Source of the DNA: Rotaria socialis
Taxonomy: Eukaryota; Rotifera; Eurotatoria; Philodinida; Philodinidae
DNA length: 64,000 nt
Assembly (NCBI GenBank): GCA_905331475.1
Contig: CAJNYU010003827.1
Coordinates: forward strand, 87,103 to 151,102
Direction: 5' to 3'
In this document: positions 37,710 through 48,758 of the stretch, one piece after another
Numbering within the stretch: the first letter of the stretch is position 1
Layout of the letters: each line of letters begins with the position of its first letter
Position numbers and translations under genes: made by a program
The notes under the pieces: generated by a model
The model's input: the letters and a program-made list of their open reading frames with translations, nothing else
The model's database searches: none
What the model was told of the DNA's origin: nothing

Positions 37710-38690
37710 TTATAGAAGTTTCACGATAAGAAATACGATTAAGTAGATAATTGGGTATAATCTATTCGATATTGACCCTGAAGTGGTAGTTGTTGATACT
37801 GAAACAGATACTTCTGTAGTTGTTGTAGTTGTTAATACTGAAACAGATACTTCTGTAGTTGTTGTAGTACTGCTTAGCCTTGATGGTTGAAAGTCTGGAT
37901 GCAAAATAATTGTTGTTTGAATCTGTCCTTTCAACAATTCCACGGTTTGAATCGAATTGCAATAATCTTTTGTACACTTTAGTTCTACTTCATTGATTTC
38001 CAATTGTTTTTCTTGTGGAAGATCTAGATAATATGTTGCACGAACTCGAATACTTGGTATTTGTGTAGATATAGAAAATGTTCCACAATTACTAAAGAAA
38101 TTATACGTGCAGTTATTTGTCGGTGTGACTAAATAACTATGAATTTGATCAATGTAACATATACCATTGGTGCATGGGTCTTGTTTGCATAAAACCGCAG
38201 TCAACTCATTAATACATGCACTGCATGAGTAGCAATGTTGAGCTGGCAATTGTCCGTTTAACAGTTCTGAACTTAGTATCGATTGATTTATTGTTATTTG
38301 AAATGATTCTGGTAAATATTCTGCTAGTGAAATATTATTACAACCATCCCAATCACAACCATAACTCATAGAACTAAAACTCGGCTGAGCCCATTCCGTA
38401 CCCGAGAGGGACATCATTTCAACAGCTTGAATAAAGTGTGTATCTTGGAAAATATTTGCAGCTATGGCTTCAAATACGCGTTGTTCAACATTACCATTAT
38501 ACGAACTTGTGATAAAACACACTTTATCACCAACTTCTGTTAAAATACAACTTGATAAGAACTCCACCGATGAACAAGTAGTACTATTAGTGTCCCAATT
38601 AAAGATGCAACCACATAAATAACATTTTCTACTATCTACTGGACAAATCAGTAGTACAGTAATACTGACGAGAACAGCGATTATTCGCAT
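37710..38690 (-). CDS. GPI-anchored Ly6/uPAR (LU)-like surface protein with Thr-rich stalk
   Basis: Single exon, 326 residues from the ATG at 38690 (MRIIAVLVSITVLLICPVDS signal peptide); a TTG further upstream is unlikely. Two Cys-rich three-finger-like units follow: the first starts RKCYLCGC and closes CDWDGCNN, the second starts QHCYSCSAC and closes CTKDYCNS. The closing Cys-Asn is the LU hallmark. Several N-x-S/T sites are present. A mucin-like stalk of repeated TTTTEVSVSV units leads to a hydrophobic C-terminus (YPIIYLIVFLIVKLL) without charged tail, as expected for a GPI signal. Probably an extracellular receptor, decoy or adhesion protein. The family is fast evolving, so no ortholog is named. 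Confidence 0.75.
   Translation of the reverse strand: MRIIAVLVSITVLLICPVDSRKCYLCGCIFNWDTNSTTCSSVEFLSSCILTEVGDKVCFITSSYNGNVEQRVFEAIAANIFQDTHFIQAVEMMSLSGTEWAQPSFSSMSYGCDWDGCNNISLAEYLPESFQITINQSILSSELLNGQLPAQHCYSCSACINELTAVLCKQDPCTNGICYIDQIHSYLVTPTNNCTYNFFSNCGTFSISTQIPSIRVRATYYLDLPQEKQLEINEVELKCTKDYCNSIQTVELLKGQIQTTIILHPDFQPSRLSSTTTTTEVSVSVLTTTTTTEVSVSVSTTTTSGSISNRLYPIIYLIVFLIVKLL
37790..37866. repeat. In-frame minisatellite coding the Thr/Val stalk
   Basis: A unit of about 39-42 bp containing ACTGAAACAGATACTTCTG and GTAGTTGTTGTAGT is repeated twice in tandem, keeping the reading frame of the LU protein. Copy number probably varies between alleles. Confidence 0.7.
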
Positions 38691-38965
38691 AGCTTTAACG
38701 AAGTTATCAACAATCAAAACGCTTTCTTTTTTTTCACGCTTTTATACCCAAAACATCACTATTTGTTGTAATGTGTAAAGTAGCTGTAAAACTCTCTCTT
38801 TCTTTTTGATCAACTAGAGTTATAAAACAATTTATAGTCCATCAAAAGGAATCACAGACCTCTTGTCTATAATCAATGGTTTATGATGCATATATCAAAG
38901 TATTTAGTCCCTGAAATATATATATATATATGCACTCTGTAGGAGAGTTGAAAATTTTCATACCA

Positions 38966-39000
<35 letters not shown>

Positions 39001-40744
39001 TCAAGTTCGATCGAACATCATTGCAATATGAAAACTTATTTGTTGTTGGAGAAATATTATCCTTTAAAATCTTGCTAAAAAACTGATTCTCTAGTTGATA
39101 GCATAGAAAAATTTGTTCGTACTGCGGTGCATGGTGTGAAAAGGATAAGAACAATTGCTGTTATTGGAAAGGAGGCGTTGCCATGATACTTCACTTGACA
39201 TGAAAACTTCCATATTTCTGTTCTTTTTCTTTGATTAACAACTCCTTCATACTGTTTGCGAAGAAAAAAAACTGAAATAAACGGACGTCACACACGCGTT
39301 TGCTTACTCGCATACTTTACATATTGCTAATCTTAAAAATCGAGAAGAAGGGGAAACAGAGAGAAAAAGGAGAGAAAAGGGTGGAACAATAGCTTTATTC
39401 AATAGGTGAATAGATTGCTAAACAAACAAAAAAATACGTCTAAACGTTCATCGATGCGTAGTCAATATAGACCTCTTTTTTTGTTGGGCACACTTTAAAT
39501 CAAATTTTAAAAAAATACCTTGCAATACAATGGTAACTGTAACAGCTCGTCGTAATTCATTTTCAAGATTCAATCCTGATTTATTTTCATTTGAACGACA
39601 AAGCTGAAGGCGAAAAATAATCTGACCGTCGCTTAGAGTCTTATTTAGGTGTTATGAATCACAACTTTAGAATGTACAACGGCTTGAAACGATTGTGAAT
39701 GTTTTGGAAAAAGAAAAACTTCAAATAGAAATCATAACAGTACAAATAGAGAGGAAATCATTTTATATTTATAGGAAAAAGAACGAGACTGTTGTTTATC
39801 GGAGACAATCGTATTGTAACATAAAACCATCGCTTAAAATACCGCAACCATTACAAATTGTAACAAAAAAAATGTTAGCCAACAAAATTCGAATCACTAC
39901 TGTCTCGTAAAATCAGAATAGACGAAAACATTCATTACCTCAAAACAGTATGTTTTTGATGTTAATGTTTTCATAGTTCATAATTCATGAAATCTCTCAA
40001 CGTGCCACTCGTTTCTCAGCGTGTGTGTGCGTGCGGTATGCGTGTATGTTAATGTAAGTTTGATTATCAAACACAAAAGGAAAAACAATTGTAAAACATC
40101 AACTAAACAATCATAACTTATAACTACGTAATACTGTTGTTTGTCTGTACAGCATTGTGGCAAGTATATATGTACGTATGACAACACAATTTCTTTTTTT
40201 CTCTTTTTCTTAAAAGTGTGAGATGAAGTATAAATAATTTCTCCTTTTTTTCTCTTCTCCTATGCATGCCTACAATTTCGAAGGGTAGACTGTTTTTTTC
40301 CTTTTATTTAGTTGTGTTCGCGTCCTATATATGTGATCTCTGTAGACATAATGTTGTTTCCGAAAGAAAAGGAAACAAAAAAAATTGGAAAATTATTTGT
40401 ATGTGACCGGAAATAGTTTTTATCATTTCTCTATAATACTCTTTCTATTCTATTCGGAACTGTGATTATGTGTTATATTAGCGTGTCGCAAAAACAAGAA
40501 ATAATTAAAGTTTCTTCAAGCGAAACCTTTTTCATTTTCATCTTCTTCTTCTTTTTATAGAAGCCCATTATATTAATGCGCATCTATCAAAACTGATTCG
40601 TTCGTATCGAACACCTTTAAGATTAAAAATCAAACAATCAACTTTATTAACAGCAGCACTACAACTGCCACGACCATCAGTCGTTGCACCTTCTACATTC
40701 ACATTTCTTTCGGCGTGAATACGTAAAAGCTAATATTAATTCTA
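38691..40744. other. Spacer with microsatellites between divergent genes
   Basis: Contains (TA)n at about 38918-38932 and an (ATT)n run at about 38967-38996. The region is otherwise A+T-rich. A possible minus-strand gene end lies at 39395-39603 (listed separately). An acceptor CTTTTTATAG near 40560 suggests a 5' UTR exon for the following tubulin-modifying gene. Confidence 0.4.
39395..39603 (-). CDS. Possible last two exons of an unidentified gene
   Basis: On the minus strand, a good acceptor (TTTTTCGCCTTCAG) opens an 85-bp exon (39603-39519) encoding NENKSGLNLENELRRAVTVT and ending at a CAAG|GTATTT donor. A second acceptor (TTTGTTTAG) at 39418 joins in phase to codons AIYSPIE and a TAA at 39395-39397, which overlaps an AATAAA. 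The joined end reads TVTIVLQAIYSPIE. No upstream exon or ATG could be found, so this may be the tail of a gene with longer introns or a relic. Confidence 0.28.
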
Positions 40745-43700
40745 ATGTCACCATCAAATCGGTCTAAATCACCTCCGAAAGTCACTCGTCAAGCAGATCC
40801 ATCACCCAAACGTACAATAGTAAATGATACAATCAACACCGAAAGACTTAAACTTGCAAGAGATGAAGCAGAACGAGCAATGAAAGTACGAAATCAAATA
40901 GATTAGGAATGATAATTGTAATAATAATAATAAATTCATTGATTTAGGATCATAAAATATTTACAATTATTGGGCCATATCCAGCACTTCGAGAATCTTT
41001 ACGACGGTTAGCTTAGTTCGTCTTTTTTTTGATCTTTCAAATCGATATCATTATTTTGTTTTGTATAGGCGTGGTTGGGTCGAAAAATTCTATCGAGGTT
41101 CTACATTACCATCTGTTCATGGAAATAAAAAATCCGATAAGAAAAATAGTAAAAGTGATGATGATGATGAAGACGACAACGATGATGACAACAACAACGA
41201 CGATGATGATCTTGGTTAGTAGATTCATTTGAATAATAATTCAGCCATTAATTTAATTGTTAACAGATGATCATCCGTCGTACGAAGACGAGGATAAAGT
41301 TCCGCCATGGGAAGAAAATGATGGTTACTATGGAATTTTATCACGGCTTGTAAGAGCAGCTGCACCAAATTTGATTTGGAGTGTTCGAGCTTCATACGAT
41401 ACAAGTACATTAGCAAAAGATCAAATGGTTAATCATTATTCAAGAAATGGTTGTTTTACAACGAAGGTTAATTTTAAATCAAATTATTACAGAATAATCA
41501 TTATTTTTCATTTAGGTTGGTCTTTGTAATAGTCTACGTAATTTACAGTGGTTTCATTCGGGTTGTGCTGATGAATTTTATCCACGATGCTATAAATTAT
41601 CTCAAGAAGATGATAAAGTTGCTTTTGTTGGTAATATTTTGATTAGAAAATAATCAATTTCATTTCATTTCATATTCTTTTATTTTTATTTTTCTACTTG
41701 CAAAGATGATTATCGTCTTACAGCATGTATTAGTTTTCTTAAACTTATTCAAAATCGATGTAAAGGAGTTATTGAACCAGACATGAATTCAATTCTAGCC
41801 ATGAGTTCAGATGGTCCCGATGATCCTAAAACACCAATGCCGACTATTGACGAACAATTGCCATTAACAAGATCATTGACAATGCCTCCTGGCCAATTAT
41901 TATTCAAATCTTTGAATGGAAAAACTTCAGCAAAAAAAGTGCCTGTATCTGCTATTGAATTTGCTTTGTATAAAGTCAATCATTTCACGTCATCTCGTGA
42001 TCACGAAGATATCGATATGGATTCCGAGATGCACATAGATCCAACCGATGAACAATGGACACAATTTATTGAACAATTCTATGCTGCTGCACAGTAATAA
42101 ATCGAGATGATAGATATATTTTTAGTAGCCTAACATTTATTTTCTTTTAAGTTCAAATGTTGATATTGATGGCATGGAAAGATTTTTATCTAGAATTGAT
42201 GAATGTTTGAAAAAAGTTGCACATCATTGTCCACAATATCATATTGATGGTACAAGAAACATTTGGATTCTTAAACCTGGTGCTAAATCAAGAGGACGAG
42301 GTGTTTACTTGAGAAATTTCTGACACGAATAGAAATGAAAATATTTTTTTAATGAAAATTTAGGAATTGTTGTTTATGATCGTCTGGAAGATATATTAAA
42401 ATTATGTTCATCTACATTAACAAAAGATGGGAAATTCGTTGTACAAAAATATATTGAAAGGCCATTACTTATTCATAACACAAAATTTGATATACGTCAA
42501 TGGTTTTTAGTAACCGATTGGAACCCATTAACTATATGGATGTTTAAAGGTTGTTATTTACGTTTTTGTACAGAACATTTTAGTTTAGAAACACGAAATC
42601 AAAATGTACATCTATGTAATTATTCAATACAAAAACATTATAAAAATAATTCCAATCGACACAATGACTTACCAGGTATATAGAAAATCGATACCTGAGA
42701 GTTTGTTTCTTTTTAAAAAAAAATTTTCTATTTCATTAGTGGAAAATATGTGGACAAATCAAGAATTCATTGATAAATATCTTCGACCAAATCATTTAAC
42801 TGATCGTTGGGATAAATTAATTTATCCAGCAATGAAAGATGCCATTGTATGCTCAATGTTAGTTGCTCAAGATACCATAGATGCAAGAAAAGTATACACG
42901 ATTGGATTGTTCGATTTATTGAAATCAGAAGAATGAATATTCTTTGTTCTTCTTGTAATAGAATTCATTTGAATTATTCGGTGCTGATTTTATGCTCGGT
43001 GAAGATCTTAAGCCTTGGCTGATTGAAATAAATTGCAGTCCAACAATGGCTCGCTGTACTGCTGTGACAACGGATATGTGTGATAGTGTTCTCGAAGATA
43101 CTTGTAAAGGTAATTATATTTTTTTAAAAAACAGAGAAAATTTGAATTCAATTGAAATTTTTTTACATATATAGTTATGATCGATCGAAAATATAATCGA
43201 ACAGCTGACACCGGTAGATTTGAATTAATTCACAAGGGAACACCTGTACCTGTTCCAATATATGTTGGAATTGACTTGCGTGTTGAAGGTAAAAATAGAA
43301 GAAAAAACAAGCGTTTTTGTCGCTTCGATATTATGAAAGATAAATTTAGGTAAAACATTTAAAACTGGTAGATCAGCAAATAATTTTCGTACTGTATCAC
43401 CTGAAACACAAAACAATAATACTAATAATAATAACAATACATTCAATTTGCATGCATCGGCGCCTTCTCATATGAATTCATCATCTTTATCAACATCATT
43501 ATCGATGACACCCGCAGAAAATCGTCCTGTTCTTGCACATTCAGCTAGTGCTCTTGCTACACACCTTCAATCTTCGTCGTCGAAAAGTTCCAGTAGTCCT
43601 GTCTCTCTTAAACTTCGTCGTGAAATGACACAGCCAACATTAACACGTATTGACGTGGCTCCTATAGCAGACTCGTCACTTGAAAAACTGGCAGCGAGCG

Positions 43701-44192
43701 AGAATTATTTATTTCAGTTTCGCTCAGTGCCTAATACTAATACTAATATTATTACTAATAATAGTAAATCAAATCAAAATCAACAAGCTGATTTACGACA
43801 ACGACACCTAAAAGTCACACCAGCTCGTCTATCTGTTGATTTTCTTCCTGTGCGTCAAATAACTCGAACGAAAGTTACTAATGCTCTCCCGTCACCGAAA
43901 GGTAAGAAAAATACACAGACTCTTGTTTCTGCCCTTCTTCATAAATGAAATCTTTTTATTTCCCTTAAAATTTTCCTACATACAAAAACTTAATTCCTAC
44001 TTTCCTAAAGATCTAGTAGCATCGCTCGATATATCTCGATTACCAACATTACCAATTCGTTCACAACATTTCAATCGATTAATAAAACAAAGATTGCTTG
44101 CCAATAGTCGAAAAAATCGATTATCATTTCGTGATGATGAATTACTTTTTTCTTTGATGATTTCAAACACACCAACAACTGCTCATGAATAG
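40745..44192 (+). CDS. TTLL3: Tubulin tyrosine ligase-like glycylase, TTLL3/TTLL8 type
   Basis: Thirteen exons: 40745-40885, 40948-41006, 41069-41214, 41267-41466, 41516-41630, 41706-42093, 42152-42300, 42364-42675, 42740-42891, 42962-43109, 43175-43288, 43350-43901, 44011-44192; all phases fit, 885 residues. The N-terminus [20 protein letters not shown], then [20 protein letters not shown], are TTLL3/8 hallmarks. The ATP-grasp core includes [35 protein letters not shown] (Lys428) and the metal site GADFML...[10 protein letters not shown] (Glu576, Asn578). It should add the first glycine to tubulin side chains in cilia, using ATP. An Asp/Asn-rich insert (exon 3, GAT repeats) and a Ser/Asn-rich 180-residue tail (exon 12) are extra. 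TTLL3 versus TTLL8 cannot be told apart here. Alternative 3' exons follow. Confidence 0.93.
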
Positions 44193-44352
44193 TTCTTTTC
44201 GTTTTTAATCTGCACATGCATTTTTCATTCACTTTCGCGCTTTTTTTTATAAAAAGAAAACTAAGACGTAACAAAAAAGAAAACTCAAATATAAAAAAGC
44301 ATCAATGAACCACTGAGATACGTTTTTGTTTTTTTCTTATTCATATTTCCAG

Positions 44353-45125
44353 CATTAAGCAGTCGTACACTGGCTATTTACCGACTTGTTGCACAAATAA
44401 CGACGCGATCAGGGTACACGCTATGAACACTTGATTGTTTGATTTTTCTTCTCTTGCACTGATACACTTTTTTTTGCATGATAATTTAATGTGCATGAGA
44501 ATCTAATATTACTTTTTATGAGATTAAACAACAGATAATAAAGAAACTCTTCTTGATATTTTTGCATTTCCATATAGGCAACAGCAACAAGACAAGCGGG
44601 GTTTCCAAGATAAATGTTGTGGATTTCCTATTCACAGGCAAAGGCAAGTTTATAGGAAAATTACATAAATCAATTAATGTATTTAGAGATTTTTCTTTCT
44701 TCTCTTTCTCCCATTGATTAATTCACTCTTACAATAGTTTTTTCAGCTTGGTTTTTTCTCATGCGTGTGTGTGTGTGTGTGTGTGTCTGCTTGTTTAATA
44801 TTTTGAGTTTGAAACAAAACAAATTTTAATTTAACTAATCTATGAAGAAGCTTAATATTTATTTAACTATTTAGATGTTAAATTGCCAAAGAACTTTCCA
44901 TTCTATCGTCAATGCCAAAGAACTTCATCATCGAAATTTTTTCAATTATCACCAACAACAACAACTCATTCAAAATTAATAAAACAGCCAAAAACAACAG
45001 TTGACTCTTCTAATTTTATCACAGTGTCAGTTCTTACGATTCCATCTACTATTGAAAACATATCAACTGTCAATGATAATCATGGACATAATGCATCATC
45101 ATCGTCTATTCTTACTGTTGTATAA
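44353..45125 (+). other. Possible alternative 3' exons of the TTLL gene
   Basis: Beyond the stop at 44192 lie acceptors that accept the same phase-1 donor at 43901. One path: 44353-44413 (LSSRTLAIYRLVAQITTRS), 44578-44647 (QQQDKRGFQDKCCGF), then a third exon from 44875 that soon stops. Another path: the donor directly to 44875-45125, giving DVKLPKNFPFYRQCQRTSS and a Thr/Ser-rich end. The 84-codon open frame of the last exon in that phase is longer than chance would favour. Not proven; it could also be a separate relic. Confidence 0.4.
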
Positions 45126-45272
45126 AGAAAAATGAAAAAAAAAAGAAAAAAGAAATATTTTTTTTATGAATTTCTTCTCTTCATGGTGTTTATTTTATTA
45201 ATACGATTAGTTTTTTTTTTCTAGAACAGATCAGAGAACAAATGAAATAAATTTTGAAATGACTTTTTCTGT

Positions 45273-45713
45273 TCATTGTTTAAGAATAGTAAACATTTTT
45301 GATGCACCAGAATTCATCATATTTGTTGAACCCATGGATTCATTTGTAAAAAAGACAAAAGGTCGTAAAAACCAGCTATAACCAGCAAAAATTTCCGCTG
45401 GTACTAAGTTAAATTCAAGATAATTATTTGTTCTTGCTATAAATTCTTTAATTGGAACTTCACTATATGCCATTGCTATATAACCACGAGGCCCACCTCT
45501 TGGATTCGAACCACGAATTTCAACACCAAAACTAACATCATTATTAATAGGAACATTTTCAAAATTGACTACATAATGAACAGCTGTTGATGGTCTATAT
45601 ACTTCATTTGCTACTTGATTAGTTGGTAATAATTGAACATGAATAGTACCAGGTACTGGTGTTATTGATGTAGTGATTGTTATAAGAGAATACAGTAAAA
45701 AAATCGATAGCAT
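45273..45713 (-). CDS. Small secreted protein, family not recognised
   Basis: Single exon, 146 residues from ATG 45713. A signal peptide (MLSIFLLYSLITITTSITPV) is followed by a mature region with no cysteine. It looks beta-rich: GTIHVQLLPTNQVANEVYR, VHYVVNFENVP, VSFGVEIRGSNP, YLEFNLVPAEIF. An N-x-S site is present (TNESM). The in-frame ATG 25 codons upstream would add a His/Thr-rich leader coded by a CA microsatellite and spoil the signal peptide, so I chose the inner start. It lies tail to tail with the TTLL gene, 148 bp from that gene's possible last exon. No function is proposed. Confidence 0.6.
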   Translation of the reverse strand: MLSIFLLYSLITITTSITPVPGTIHVQLLPTNQVANEVYRPSTAVHYVVNFENVPINNDVSFGVEIRGSNPRGGPRGYIAMAYSEVPIKEFIARTNNYLEFNLVPAEIFAGYSWFLRPFVFFTNESMGSTNMMNSGASKMFTILKQ

Positions 45714-46307
45714 CACTATCGTTATTTCGTTATGATGTTGATGATGATCGTGTGTGTGTGTGTATGTGTGTGTATATCTTACTATCATTTTGTATTTGCC
45801 CTCTTAATTTTCTCTATTTATTTATCTAAGGCTTAAGTTACCAAAAAGTAAATCGTATTGAGTGGTCTCTTCTTTGAAGTAGAATAAAAAATCGTATACA
45901 ATAGCATTTTATTTAGATAGATATACACAAGCATGTACTGATCAATTATTGATTCTATTTTCTAATTGTTAATCATCATCATCATCATATCTACTAGCTA
46001 TACCAAAACCAAAGCAAATAAATCCATAAAGAAACAAGCAAGTATTATGAATTCAAGGGAATGTATTGTCTGTTTTTTTAAAGGTAATTTGTATATATGT
46101 ATATATATATATATATATATGTTAGCTACTCGCAACGTTTTGTTAGTATCTACATATAATTGTAAGCGGCTGTTTGACAAAGAAATAAATAGATCAGAAT
46201 ATTAAAAAAAAAGAGAATAAACAATTCAGATCTTAAAGGATGAAAATAAAAAATATTGGATGATGATCGTTCTTCCAAAATTTGATGACTTTCAGTTTTC
46301 TATTATT
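45714..46307. other. Spacer with AT and TCA microsatellites
   Basis: Contains (GT)n in the leader of the small secreted gene, (ATC)n near 45973 and (TA)n at about 46098-46120. No gene seen. Confidence 0.45.
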
Positions 46308-48570
46308 TTACAAAGACGAATTCATTAATGGGCTATAAGGAGGAGGTGCATAAGTGTCATCTTGATGATACGTTGATTTGATCGCTTCTTCATATTTGGG
46401 TGGTGAATACATCTTTAAAAATAAAAAACGAATACAAAATGAATATCTAATGTAAAAATACTAAAAGAAAAATCTTTACCTCTCCAATAATTACGCTTGA
46501 ATCATCACTACGACCTGAAATTGTTCCAATGTTTCGAGCCACTGTCAATGCTGTTATATAACCATAACAATACCATATGATAGCAGCAATATAAAGCTGT
46601 ATAAGAAGGAAAAAAACATGTGTATATATTTCAAATGATAATATAAGAGTTAAAGAAAAATATACTTTAGCCAGAATTACAAACAGAAGAAAGGCAAATA
46701 TGACCAGTTGAAGTGTTTGAGCATCGAGTTCGAGTAGATATTGTTTTAATGGAAATTCTAGTTGCATTCGAAGCCATCCTTTGATATCGGACATATATGC
46801 ATAAAAACCAAGCAGTGATAAAATTGACACGATGACATTAAATACTTTAATCAAAAAATAAGGAACCATATATGATGGTTTATACTATACGTACAATAAA
46901 ACCAGAAATGAAAATTTTTATGATTAATAGACTAGACTTACAGTTAAAATACCACAAATATGAGCTAGTATAAGAATTGTTGCTGAAAAAACGATGAAAA
47001 ACACGAGACATTTATCTTCTAAATAATTAGCCAATAAACAACCAATGATTTTTTTTCTAGTTTAAGAAAATAAAGTTTACATACGTCGATTCAGTGATGC
47101 TGCCCATTTAATTGTCATTATATCCAAATTTGAATAAAAATTTCGAGCATTTATTCCCACAGGCATATGAGAAACATTACGTTTCTCAAGAATGCGATTT
47201 AATAAAATATTACTTGAAAGAAAATTTTTATTTTGCATCATTATACTCGGTGGCTGTTTCGGCAACGGATCGATTAATGGATTTTGTTGATGATGGAAAT
47301 ATTGTTCATTTGTCAACATCATATTGTTCATCATTTTTGGTGATTGTCGAAACATGAGAATCAATACACATAGTACTGTAGTGTGAATAAATAAATCCCA
47401 TAAGGCAATAAGTAATGTAGCCGCTCTAAATAAAATAACAAAACATACAGTTGACGGGGAAAAAAAAGAAACGTTATTGCATTCCGACACGGAATCCTAA
47501 GACTTATTTTACTATAGATACGAACGTTTCATGTTATAATCCATGATGTTTAAATTTCTACCAAGTCATTTATACGATAGCACACTCAATAGAACCTAGG
47601 GAATTAGTTTTGTTGCAAATTGAAAGCGATTACTGACCATTACGAAGATGAGTCATTTTTTTCAGATGTTTATTGATAATAAAAGCAAATATTCGATGGT
47701 TTATTGAAGCTGACATTAGAGTACTCAAGACTGAGGGCGACATCGATAAGACATGATATCTGCTTATCCTACAAAAACCATGATATAAACTGCTGATATC
47801 GGATTAAACCAATATTTCAACAATACAGTAAATCCTTTTTCTTCATTCATTTCTTTCTCTATCGAAATTATGAATTAAGTTAAAAGTCATGACGAAGATA
47901 TTTGAAGCCTTTCAAAGAAGAATGACTACAAACATTCTACATAGAATATTTAAGTAAGAACATTTAACGAGAGAAATTCGTCATTAAGGTTTTGCAAATA
48001 TTAGTTTCATCAAGAGCATAGAACAATAATCTTTCTTACGAATTTATTATATCCATTTTGCTAAGATTGTGGTCTACATGAATTTGAGAGAAAAACTTTC
48101 AGATAAAAAAAAATGGTAAGTACTACAAAACAAACGCTGCAGTTATATGGAAATATTCACAACTATCTGATCTCTTTCCATTTCAAGTGATTACTATTGG
48201 ATAAGTAAGTATCATTTTTAAAGAAATATCACTACGTCTAATATTCTCGTTTTGAGTTATAGACGACGTTTACACTTGAATTTCATCTTCTGAAAGAAAC
48301 ATTTTCAAGAACTTAACTAATAAAAAAACAACACCAATCTACATCGAGGTATTAGTTTGTTATACAAGTATTTCTTCCTTTGAAACACATAAGAATTATT
48401 CATCGTTTCGATATATTACCCGTATCATGTTAGTAGATATTATAAAACTCTATATTCATATTTAGATGCTCACTTCAAAAATAATCTTACCTTACTCGCA
48501 TACAGAAAAGTACACGTCTATTGTACTGACGTCGTACATCACTTTCCATACTAATCGTAGTTATAACCAT
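46308..48570 (-). CDS. LAPTM4: Lysosomal-associated four-span membrane protein LAPTM4
   Basis: Exons in coding order: 48570-48491, 47425-47085, 47018-46942, 46884-46666, 46596-46480, 46412-46308; 312 residues (vertebrate LAPTM4A 233). Four membrane spans: ATLLIALWDLFIHTTVLCVL, VFFIVFSATILILAHICGIL, YFLIKVFNVIVSILSLLGFY and LQLVIFAFLLFVILAK. Between the third and fourth, GWLRMQLEFPLKQYLLELDA aligns with the vertebrate LAPTM4 loop. The tail has two PY motifs, PPKYEEAI and PPPYSPL, docking sites for Nedd4-type E3 ligases that sort the protein to late endosomes and lysosomes. The first luminal loop carries an extra Met/Asn/Gln-rich stretch. The first intron is 1,065 bp, unusually long here. It starts 188 bp downstream of the TMEM161 stop on the same strand. 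Confidence 0.88.
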
Positions 48571-48758
48571 TGTTTTGTTTAAATTAAATAAACAAACAAA
48601 AATATTTAGAATCTAAAAACAAACCGAAATATTGCCTAATGGGAAAGACGTAAATGGTACTGGAAAAAAAACAACAATCTATTTAAAAAAACAATGAAAA
48701 TGAGAAACAAGTTATGATGATTCCTGAGAGATAAACAACGAAGCACACAACTTTGGAT

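Noticed and set aside
38967-38996. (ATT)n run read as poly-Asn on the minus strand
   Set aside because: Simple microsatellite; the surrounding frame has no domain or start context.
45490-45520. GGTTCGAATCC (tRNA B-box-like) on the minus strand
   Set aside because: It lies within the coding frame of the small secreted protein (RGSNPRGG); no A box or cloverleaf could be built around it.
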